12,832 bases of DNA from positions 1 to 12,832 of the forward strand of contig JAWVYO010000069.1 of NCBI GenBank assembly GCA_033722675.1, given 5' to 3'. A program made the translations under genes and the position numbers. This document shows positions 1 to 6,330 of this stretch, piece after piece (the stretch's first letter is position 1; every line of letters starts with the position of its first letter). Source of the stretch: DATHYU01 sp033722675 (GTDB lineage Bacteria > Actinomycetota > Acidimicrobiia > Spongiisociales > UBA11373). The notes under the pieces were generated by a model. The model was not told the DNA's origin and made no database searches. It was given only the letters and a program-made list of their open reading frames with translations.

Positions 1-1571
1 ACGGCGGCATCCGCCTCGCCCACCGCAGCCCGGTGGCCGGCCAGCGCCTCGGCGGGATCCCCGCTCCCCAGGGCCGCCTCGACGGCCTCGAGAGCGAGGC
101 GGCGCGACCCCTCGGCCTCCTCCACCGCGTCCTTCGCCTCGCGGACCCCGGCCGTCGCCGTGTCGACGGCGGACCGTGCCGCATCCCCGGCCTCCTCCGC
201 ACGGGCGAGCGCCGTCGAGGTGCGCATCGCCTCCTCCGCGGCGTCGGCGGCGGCGGCCCGCGCCGCCGTCAGCGCGGCCTCGGCGTCCTCGAGCTCGGGG
301 GCCGCCCCGGGCGGCGGGAGGTCGGCCACCGCCTGCTCGCAGACCGGACAGTCCTCCCCGGCGGTCAGCTCGGAACGCAACGACAGCGCCATGGCGCGGT
401 GCCGGGCCTCGTGGAGGGCCTGCTCGGCGGCCCTGGCCTCCCCCTCTGCCCGTTCCCGCCGCTCGGCGGCGTCGGCGGCGGCCGCCGAGGCCCGTTCGAT
501 CGCCGAGCCGGCCTCGGTCAGGGCGTGCGCTCGGCGCTCCACCGACGTCTCCGCCTCCTCGAGCCGGCGCCGTTCCCGGTCCGCCAGCGCGGCCGCCGCG
601 GTGGCGCGTTCCACGAGCGTCGCCGCCTCGGTGAGGCCCTCACGACCGCCGACCGCATCGAGGGCCTCCGTCAGCGTCGCCCGGGCCCCCTCCCGGCGCT
701 CCCGGGCGTCCGCGGCCGCCCCGGCGGCCGCGGCGAGGCGGGCGGTGGCCTGCTCGGAGGTCTCGAGGATCGGCTCCGACTGCTCCCGCGACGGCACACG
801 GGCGGCCAGCTCGGTGATCTCCTCGACCCGCTCCCGGGCGATCTCCTCCTGGCGCCGGGCGACCGCGACGGCCTCGTCGGCGGCCGCGAGGGGCTCGGCG
901 ACGGCCTCGAGCCTCGCCAGCCGGGCGCCGAGCTCCTCGATCCGTCCGGTCGCGACGTCGAGCGCCTCGCGATCCGAGGCGAGGTCGCGACGGCGCAGCG
1001 CCACCGTTTCGAGCCGGGCCCCGGCGAGGGTGAGCAAGCCCTTGGCCCGCTCCCGCATCGGGGCGATCTCCCCGAACCGTGGCACCACCCCTTCGAGGAC
1101 GGCGTCGCGCTGCGTGGGCGTCGCCTGCAGGAACTCGGCGAAGCGGTTCTGGGCCAGGAGCACCGAGCGTCGGAAGGCGTCGAAGTCGAGCCCGAGCAGC
1201 TCCTCGATCCGCTCGTCCAGGTCACGTGCCCGGTCGGCGACGAGCCGGGTCTCACCCCCGGTGACCTCCCGGAGCGCGTGGCCGGCCGCCCCCTTGCGCC
1301 GCATGGCCCGCTCCACCTGGAACCGCCGACCCTCGACGTCGAAGGTGAGCGCCACGTGGCACTCGTCGCGCCGCTGGTTGATGAGCCGCTTGACGTCGCG
1401 CTCGAACGCGGGAGCCTTGGCGTAGAGGGCGTAGGCCATGGCATCGAGGATCGACGACTTCCCCGAGCCGATCGGCCCGACGATGCCCACGAGCCCGCGG
1501 TCCTCCCAGCTGAACGTGGTCGGCGAACCGTAGGAGCGGAACCCGTCGACCGTGAGCTCCACCGGTCTCAC
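1..1571 (-). CDS. sbcC: SbcC/Rad50-type SMC-like ATPase, partial (C-terminal half lies beyond the left edge)
   Basis: This is the ATPase partner of the SbcD/Mre11 nuclease; it binds DNA ends and gates SbcD, acting in the cytoplasm on double-strand breaks and hairpins. About 523 codons are visible. The N-terminus reads MRPVELTVDGFRSYGSPTTF, followed by a Walker A motif GPIGSGKSS at residues 32-40 and a Q-loop glutamine at about residue 141 (LLAQNRFAEFL). A long Ala/Glu/Arg-rich, coiled-coil-like stretch follows. A zinc-hook CPVC lies at residues 408-411 (positions 350-339), where Rad50/SbcC proteins dimerise. The returning coiled coil, signature motif and Walker B should lie outside the window. 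The GTG start at 1571 overlaps the sbcD stop as GTGA, so the two are translationally coupled. SbcC proteins are usually about 1000 aa, so roughly half is seen. Family identity is very likely; the choice of name (SbcC or Rad50) is convention. Confidence 0.93.
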   Translation of the reverse strand, partial: MRPVELTVDGFRSYGSPTTFSWEDRGLVGIVGPIGSGKSSILDAMAYALYAKAPAFERDVKRLINQRRDECHVALTFDVEGRRFQVERAMRRKGAAGHALREVTGGETRLVADRARDLDERIEELLGLDFDAFRRSVLLAQNRFAEFLQATPTQRDAVLEGVVPRFGEIAPMRERAKGLLTLAGARLETVALRRRDLASDREALDVATGRIEELGARLARLEAVAEPLAAADEAVAVARRQEEIARERVEEITELAARVPSREQSEPILETSEQATARLAAAAGAAADARERREGARATLTEALDAVGGREGLTEAATLVERATAAAALADRERRRLEEAETSVERRAHALTEAGSAIERASAAAADAAERRERAEGEARAAEQALHEARHRAMALSLRSELTAGEDCPVCEQAVADLPPPGAAPELEDAEAALTAARAAAADAAEEAMRTSTALARAEEAGDAARSAVDTATAGVREAKDAVEEAEGSRRLALEAVEAALGSGDPAEALAGHRAAVGEADAA

Positions 1572-2779
1572 GACGATGCCTCCCGGGCGGAGCGTTCGAT
1601 GTCGAGCAGGACGGAGAACGTCGACTCCGGTTCGGGATCGGAGTCCTCGAGCTCCGTGAAGAAGGCCCGGGTGGCGTCCGGGAGCGGTTGCCCGTGCTCC
1701 TGGAGGTGGAAGTCCGCATAGAGCTCGTCGAGGGGTCGATCCGAGCGCGGCGGCTCCTCGGCGTCGGGGCGCTCGTACTCCGTCTGGACCTTGACGACCC
1801 GCTCGAAGCGGTCACGGGCGAGGTCCACGATCTCGGGATCGGGCCCGCCGGTGAGGACCGTCAGGTCGAGGTAGGCCTCCTCGAGCCCCTCCCGCTGCGA
1901 GATCTCCTCCCAGGTCCCGCGCACCCGCTCCAGGCGACGGCCGGCCGTGATGGGGACGCTCCGCACGGTGGCGGGGACGCCCGGATCGGCGTCGACGACC
2001 ACGACGCGCTTGTCCTCACCGGCCTCGCCGAAGTCGAGCTGCAGCAGCGACCCCGCGTACTGCGCCGGCGCACCGCTCCCGGGCACGGGCTGGGGCGCGT
2101 GGATGTGCCCGAGCGCCACGTAGTCGAGGGACGTGGGGATCGAGTCGGCGGTGGCGGCGTACGCCTCGCCCATGTGGAGCTCCCGCTCGCCGCGGGGGAC
2201 GCCCCGGCGCACGCTCACCCCGCCCACCATCCAGTGCCCGGCGAGGATCCCGACGGCGTCGTCGCGCTCGCCGATCGCCGTCGCGTAGACCTCGGCGATC
2301 CGGCGGACCCGATCGGCGTAGGCCCGGTACCACCCCTCGGCGCGCTCCATGAAGTCGACGGCCTGCGCCGCCCGGAGGAAGGGGAAACAGCCGATGCGCG
2401 CGGGACCCGCCGGCGTGTCGAGGTCCACGACCCCGCCGTCGTCGGGGGCCTTGATCCGGCCGACGAGGTGGACGCCGGCGTCGCGCAGGTACGGGGCGAG
2501 CACCTCGAAGAGGTCGGCCGAGTCGTGGTTGCCCGCGACCACGACGACCGGGCGACGTCCCCCGTCGGCCAGGCGGACGAGGCCTTCGAGCGCCACGCGC
2601 AACGCCTCCACCGGTGGAGCCGCCCGGTCGAAGAGGTCCCCCGAGTGCACGACCAGGTCGGCCCCCTCCCCTTCGGCGATGGCGATCACCTCGCCGACGG
2701 CGGCAGCGTGCTCCTCCATACGGTCGAATCGGCCCAACCGCTTGCCGATGTGCCAGTCGGAGGTGTGGAGGATCCGCAC
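1568..2779 (-). CDS. sbcD: SbcD/Mre11-type DNA double-strand break repair nuclease
   Basis: A 403-aa calcineurin-like metallophosphoesterase of the Mre11/SbcD family, the Mn-dependent exo/endonuclease of the SbcCD (Mre11-Rad50) complex. The phosphoesterase motifs are all visible: DWHIG (D8, H10), SGDLFD (D48), AGNHDS (N84, H85), AGHW (H182) and LGHIHAP (H225, H227). These are the expected metal ligands and catalytic residues, so the enzyme looks intact. A capping/Rad50-binding region makes up the C-terminal third, which is acidic near the end (ELEDSDPEPES). The start is GTG, directly abutting the herA TAG stop (TAGGTG) with no spacer, and the stop overlaps the sbcC GTG. This places it third in the nurA-herA-sbcD-sbcC operon. 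Length is normal for bacterial SbcD. Confidence 0.95.
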   Translation of the reverse strand: MRILHTSDWHIGKRLGRFDRMEEHAAAVGEVIAIAEGEGADLVVHSGDLFDRAAPPVEALRVALEGLVRLADGGRRPVVVVAGNHDSADLFEVLAPYLRDAGVHLVGRIKAPDDGGVVDLDTPAGPARIGCFPFLRAAQAVDFMERAEGWYRAYADRVRRIAEVYATAIGERDDAVGILAGHWMVGGVSVRRGVPRGERELHMGEAYAATADSIPTSLDYVALGHIHAPQPVPGSGAPAQYAGSLLQLDFGEAGEDKRVVVVDADPGVPATVRSVPITAGRRLERVRGTWEEISQREGLEEAYLDLTVLTGGPDPEIVDLARDRFERVVKVQTEYERPDAEEPPRSDRPLDELYADFHLQEHGQPLPDATRAFFTELEDSDPEPESTFSVLLDIERSAREASS

Positions 2780-4492
2780 CTACAGGCCCTCGAAGGGATC
2801 GCCGTCCTCGACGACCTCCTCCTTGCGGGTCGCCCACGGGGGGAACGGGAAGTCGACGACGAGCGGCACGGGGATCGACGGCTGAGACACCACCATCGTG
2901 CCGGGTTTGAGGAGCCGGGCCCGGGCGCGGGTCGACGGAAGCATCCATCCGTACTCCGACCGCTCGGCCTCCGCGGCGTCGAGGCGGCCGGTCACCCGCA
3001 GGGCGGCGTTCTCGAGGACCTCGGGGGCGACCCGCGACGCGGTCTGCTGGGCGCCGACGAGGATCACACCCAGCGAGCGGCCCCGCTGCGCGATGTCGAT
3101 GAGCATGTCCTTGATCGGACTGTGCCCCTCCCGCGGGGCGTACTTGTTCAACTCGTCGAGGACGACGACCGACAGCGGCAGTCGCTGGCCCGTGCGCTCC
3201 TTCTCCTCGAACATCTCCTTCAGCAGCGCGCCCACCACGAACCGCTGCGCCAGCTCGTGCAGCGACTGGATCCCGACCACCGTCACCTGCGCGGCGCTGC
3301 GGTCCAGGCGCCGGCTCTCCCCGGCGCGGATCAGGTGACCGAGCCGCTGGGTCGCCGCGTAGAGGCGCCGCATGAAGGCGGAGGCCGTGCCGCCCTGCAC
3401 CCGGCCGGTCCATCGGTGGTCGGGTTCGGTGTCCTGGGGATCGACGAACTCCTCGATCGCGTCCACGAGCGTGCGCAGATCCTCGATCACCCGCTCACCG
3501 GGCTGGGCGTTCACGAGGTCCCCCGGGCGGTGGCCCTCCGCCGGATCGCGCAGGACGATGCACCCGGGACGCCCGGCCACGTCGACGGCGTATCGCCGGA
3601 GTTGCGCCTCGACCCGCTCGGCCACGAAAGCGATCTGGTTCCGGGTGTCGGAGGCGTCCGTGAACAGGAACCGCAGGAGACCCTCCTCCACGAACTCGCG
3701 CGGCGTCCAGGCGAACACGTCCACGTCCTGGCGCCCGCTGATGTCGGGGACGACCACGTCGCCGGACCGACGCCGCGGCGGCGCCCAGAGGGAGACCGAG
3801 GGGAAGGGTGTCGGATCGACACCGAGGTGGCGCCACCGGGCCTCGGCGTCGTCGTCGAAGTACCGGTTCGGGGAGTCGAGCCACAGCAGGTCCTCGCCCT
3901 TGACGTTGAAGACGAGCACGCGGAGGTTCTTCCCCGCCTCCCCCACCACATCGCGCCGTCCCGTCAGCATTCGGAGGAAGAACAGGGCGAACGACGTCTT
4001 CGTGGCCACGCCCGAGATCCCCGAGATCGACATGTGTCCGCCCTTGCGGCCGTCGAAGAAGTCGAGGTCCACGTACATCGGCTCGCCGTCCCGACCGAGT
4101 CCCACCGGCAGCGGACGATCCATCTCGTCGGCGTAGAGCGCCTTCAACCGCTCGTCGCCGCGGGCGCGTTCGACCACCTCGCCGGGGTCGGGCGCCACCC
4201 ACAGCTCGGGATCCACCCGGGTGACCGCCACCCGGACGGACCGCACCTTGGCTCCCGGCATGCTGCCCTCGTCGGCGATCCGCATCGTGTCCGACTCGAA
4301 GGAGGCACCCTCGAACACGGCCTCCGACTCGGTCACCACCCCGTAGGTGTGGACGTCGCCGGCGCCGGGCACCGAGGTCCGGACGACGACGAGGTCGTCG
4401 AGCTGCAGGTAGTCCTCGTCGTGGAGGATCACCCGGAACTCCCGGGTGTTCGTGTGCTGGCTGCCGATGACCCGGCCGACGCCCTCGGTCAT
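2780..4492 (-). CDS. herA: HerA-family DNA translocase ATPase (FtsK-HerA superfamily)
   Basis: A 570-aa protein with the architecture of HerA: an N-terminal HAS-type beta-barrel region (about residues 5-110, beginning VGRVIGSQHTNTREF) followed by a RecA-like ATPase core. HerA hexamers pump DNA and act with the NurA nuclease in end resection. The P-loop region reads GISGVATKTSFA at residues 158-169 (Lys165), which departs from the usual GxTGSGKS of HerA. Walker B is VVVLDELNKYAP with D446 and E447. A downstream GVILVGAQQTASRVAPEVL stretch resembles the conserved Gln-containing sensor region of the superfamily. Its ATG overlaps the nurA stop as ATGA, and its stop abuts sbcD. HerA is assigned from the Walker B, the length, the N-terminal barrel-like region and its NurA/SbcCD neighbours; the divergent P-loop means it could belong to a HerA-like side family rather than canonical HerA. 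Confidence 0.85.
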   Translation of the reverse strand: MTEGVGRVIGSQHTNTREFRVILHDEDYLQLDDLVVVRTSVPGAGDVHTYGVVTESEAVFEGASFESDTMRIADEGSMPGAKVRSVRVAVTRVDPELWVAPDPGEVVERARGDERLKALYADEMDRPLPVGLGRDGEPMYVDLDFFDGRKGGHMSISGISGVATKTSFALFFLRMLTGRRDVVGEAGKNLRVLVFNVKGEDLLWLDSPNRYFDDDAEARWRHLGVDPTPFPSVSLWAPPRRRSGDVVVPDISGRQDVDVFAWTPREFVEEGLLRFLFTDASDTRNQIAFVAERVEAQLRRYAVDVAGRPGCIVLRDPAEGHRPGDLVNAQPGERVIEDLRTLVDAIEEFVDPQDTEPDHRWTGRVQGGTASAFMRRLYAATQRLGHLIRAGESRRLDRSAAQVTVVGIQSLHELAQRFVVGALLKEMFEEKERTGQRLPLSVVVLDELNKYAPREGHSPIKDMLIDIAQRGRSLGVILVGAQQTASRVAPEVLENAALRVTGRLDAAEAERSEYGWMLPSTRARARLLKPGTMVVSQPSIPVPLVVDFPFPPWATRKEEVVEDGDPFEGL

Positions 4493-5430
4493 GCCGCCGC
4501 TCCCCCGCGCACGGCGCTCCGGAGGGCCCGCAGCACCAGGCCGCCGTCGCCCATCCGGTGGCGGAGATCCCGTTCGAGCGCCGCGATCGGGACGAGGTTC
4601 TGCGGCGCACGAGGGTCGATGTGCGGCTCGGAGCCCACCTGGGGCAGGAGGGCGGCGGCTCGATCGGCGAGCCGGACGACCTCCGTCCGCTCCAGCGAGG
4701 CCGCGGCCTCACAGCGGACGATCCCCGCCCACGAATGCCCGCCGTCGCGATCGGCCAGGCGGAGGTACCACGAGTACCGGCGGAACCGCCCCTCCCCGAT
4801 CGTGAACAGCGGCGTGCGCTGCCCGGCGCCGAGTTCGGCGACGATGCCGGCGTGGCCGTCGGGGAGATACGACCGGCGGTGACTCTTCACGTACCCGATC
4901 TTCGGCACGTGCCCGTAGTCGTACAGCGGCCCGTCGGCCACCACGAAGTAGCCGCCCCGGGCCAGGTCCTCGGCGACGTCGGCCTCGGCCCGGCGCATCG
5001 CGTCGTGGAACCGACGGATCAGCGCCGCCGGATCGGTGTCGGGGACCGACTCGGAGCGGTACGACATCCCCGCCACCGCCGGCATGTCGGCCCCGCGCCC
5101 GTCGGTCATCACGGCCAGCCGGTCGACGAGGGCGTGGGTGACCTCCGCCCGCCGCTCGCGCCGATGCCAGAGCATCGCGCCCACGGCGAAGGAGCCGCAG
5201 ATGCCCGGGATCGGCGCGCTCGCGCCGTCGTCCAGCACGAGCCGGGCGTCGATCCGGCGGACGCCGTCGACGAAGGCCACCACGGGGACATCGTCGTCGT
5301 GGCCTGGAACCGGCTCCCACGGCCGGCCCTCGACCTCCACGTCGACGGAACCCTCCGCGGGCGACAGGTCCTCGTCGGGCTCCACCGAGGCCCCGTACTC
5401 GGGAGCCCATCCCTCCACGAACAGCGCCAT
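4489..5430 (-). CDS. nurA: NurA-domain nuclease, HerA partner
   Basis: A 313-aa protein that matches the NurA family by motif spacing: an early FVDGVRRIDARL strand with the metal-binding Asp (D55), a central VVADGPLYDYG with a second Asp (D166), then IGYVKSH with a conserved Lys (K182). A C-terminal segment, DPRAPQNLVPIAALERDLRH, occupies the place of the NurA C-terminal motif. NurA is an RNase H-fold 5'-3' exonuclease and endonuclease that docks on the HerA hexamer. I start it at the ATG at 5430 (MALFVEGWAPEYG). A GTG at 5472 would add 14 residues, but a TACCAT hexamer lies 8 nt upstream of 5430 and would fall inside the longer version. It is first in the operon and overlaps herA by 4 bp. 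The family call rests on motifs and context and is good rather than certain. Confidence 0.82.
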   Translation of the reverse strand: MALFVEGWAPEYGASVEPDEDLSPAEGSVDVEVEGRPWEPVPGHDDDVPVVAFVDGVRRIDARLVLDDGASAPIPGICGSFAVGAMLWHRRERRAEVTHALVDRLAVMTDGRGADMPAVAGMSYRSESVPDTDPAALIRRFHDAMRRAEADVAEDLARGGYFVVADGPLYDYGHVPKIGYVKSHRRSYLPDGHAGIVAELGAGQRTPLFTIGEGRFRRYSWYLRLADRDGGHSWAGIVRCEAAASLERTEVVRLADRAAALLPQVGSEPHIDPRAPQNLVPIAALERDLRHRMGDGGLVLRALRSAVRGGAAA

Positions 5431-5438
5431 GTGCGGCG

Positions 5439-5444
5439 ATGGTA
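5439..5444 (-). promoter_or_regulatory. Putative -10 box (TACCAT) of the nurA-herA-sbcDC operon, leaderless geometry
   Basis: On the minus strand TACCAT ends 8 nt before the nurA ATG at 5430, the distance expected if transcription begins at or next to the start codon. No Shine-Dalgarno is visible in the gap. No convincing -35 hexamer is seen. It lies 35 bp from the -10 box of the divergent gene. Inference from spacing and composition. Confidence 0.45.
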
Positions 5445-5479
5445 GCGACGGGCTGTGACGGCCCCCCGACACGATCGCG

Positions 5480-5485
5480 TAGGGT
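5480..5485 (+). promoter_or_regulatory. Putative -10 box (TAGGGT) of the MDMPI-like gene, leaderless geometry
   Basis: TAGGGT ends 7 nt before the ATG at 5493, with only CTCTTTC between, so there is no room for a ribosome binding site. A possible weak -35-like TGTGAC lies at 5454-5459, but its spacing (20 bp) is long. The promoter is divergent from that of nurA. Confidence 0.45.
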
Positions 5486-5492
5486 CTCTTTC

Positions 5493-6287
5493 ATGGACCT
5501 CACACCCCAGCTGACCGAGACCTGGACCGCCCTCGTCGACCTCCTCGCCGGCCTCGACGACGACGCATGGCGGACCCCGACGCCGTGCGAGGGATGGACG
5601 GTGCACGACGTGGCCGCCCACCTGGGCCACGTCGAGGGGGTCGCCCATGGCTTCGACCAGCCGGAGCCGCCACCGGACTTCGACCCCGGTGCCTACGAGG
5701 GCTTCGACGCGATGACCGAGGCCGGCGTCGCCGCCCGCCGGGACTGGCCCGCCGCCCGGGTCCTCGACGAGATCCGCCGGGCCAGCGCCAGCACCCTCGA
5801 CCACGTGTCCCACGTCGACGAGGAGGGGTGGGAACAGCCCTGGCCCTCACCGGTGGGGACCGTGCCCCTCCACCAGGCCCAGGAGATCCGCCTCGCCGAC
5901 GAGTACGTCCACCTCCTCGACCTGCGGTACGCCCTGGGCCGACCACTCGACCCAGCCGACGAGCCGGCGACGGCCGCGGCCGCCGTCGGACGGGCCGTGC
6001 GGCTGAGCGGGTGGGGGGCCGTCAAGGGAGCGGGCCTGACCGACGGCACCCGGATCCGCCTCGAGATCGACGGGCCGGGCGGCACGCTCGCCGACCTCGT
6101 GGTCTCCGGGCGCCGCGGGAACCTGGTGGATCCGGACGACGCCACGACCGACCGCGTCGCCGGACCGGGCCTGGCGTACCTGCTCGCCGTCTCCGGCCGG
6201 GCCGAGATGGCCGACGCCGCCGGCGGGCTGACGGTCGCCGGAGACGACGCGGTCCGCTTCCTCTCGGGGTATCGCCTGTTCCTCTGA
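5493..6287 (+). CDS. Maleylpyruvate isomerase/DinB-like family protein (probable mycothiol-dependent, TIGR03083-type)
   Basis: A 264-aa protein of the MDMPI_N/DinB-like group. These are four-helix metal-binding proteins, many in actinobacteria thought to use mycothiol as a thiol cofactor. Residues 1-150 form the helical domain: CEGWTVHDVAAHLGH (H43 a likely metal ligand) and a LADEYVHLLDLR segment with H140 and D143 at the second metal site. Where related proteins usually have a Glu four residues before the His, this one has Asp136, with Glu137 next to it. Residues about 170-264 form an alpha/beta C-terminal region like the SCP2-type extension of the family (DGPGGTLADLVVSG, ending GYRLFL). 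The start is the ATG at 5493; an in-frame ATG at 5439 would lie upstream of the putative promoter and overlap the nurA control region. The substrate is unknown. Divergent from nurA, so probably unrelated to end resection. Confidence 0.8.
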   Translation: MDLTPQLTETWTALVDLLAGLDDDAWRTPTPCEGWTVHDVAAHLGHVEGVAHGFDQPEPPPDFDPGAYEGFDAMTEAGVAARRDWPAARVLDEIRRASASTLDHVSHVDEEGWEQPWPSPVGTVPLHQAQEIRLADEYVHLLDLRYALGRPLDPADEPATAAAAVGRAVRLSGWGAVKGAGLTDGTRIRLEIDGPGGTLADLVVSGRRGNLVDPDDATTDRVAGPGLAYLLAVSGRAEMADAAGGLTVAGDDAVRFLSGYRLFL

Positions 6288-6330
6288 GGCGTGGCGGACC
6301 CGACCGTCCCCTGGCTAGATTCGCCACGCC
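6288..6330. repeat. Perfect 9-bp inverted repeat between the MDMPI-like gene and the first UMF1 gene
   Basis: GGCGTGGCG (6288-6296), immediately after the TGA stop, is perfectly inverted as CGCCACGCC (6322-6330), immediately before the ATG. The 25-nt spacer contains the TAGATT box. The two arms fill the edges of the 43-bp gap exactly. It could be a split operator around the promoter, or a hairpin in read-through RNA from the upstream gene. It is not a classic terminator, because the loop is long and no U tract follows. Confidence 0.5.
6316..6321 (+). promoter_or_regulatory. Putative -10 box (TAGATT) of the first UMF1 transporter gene
   Basis: TAGATT ends 9 nt before the ATG at 6331, again without a Shine-Dalgarno, and the intervening 9 nt are exactly the right arm of the inverted repeat. 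No -35 match at the usual spacing. Confidence 0.45.

Noticed and set aside
33..1721. Long plus-strand open frames opposite sbcC (33-1721, 160-1425)
   Set aside because: They are antisense shadows in GC-rich DNA. Their translations are Arg/Gly/Pro- or Ser/Ala-rich with no domain, while the minus strand encodes a clear SbcC with Walker A and zinc hook.
1688..4882. Very long plus-strand open frame of about 1064 codons
   Set aside because: It is antisense to sbcD, herA and nurA, all of which have intact motifs. The His/Asp/Val/Leu-rich translation is typical of the antisense frame of a high-GC gene.
5439..5492. Earlier in-frame ATG for the MDMPI-like gene
   Set aside because: It would cover the divergent promoter region and the TAGGGT box. 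The conserved fold begins at MDLTPQLTETW.
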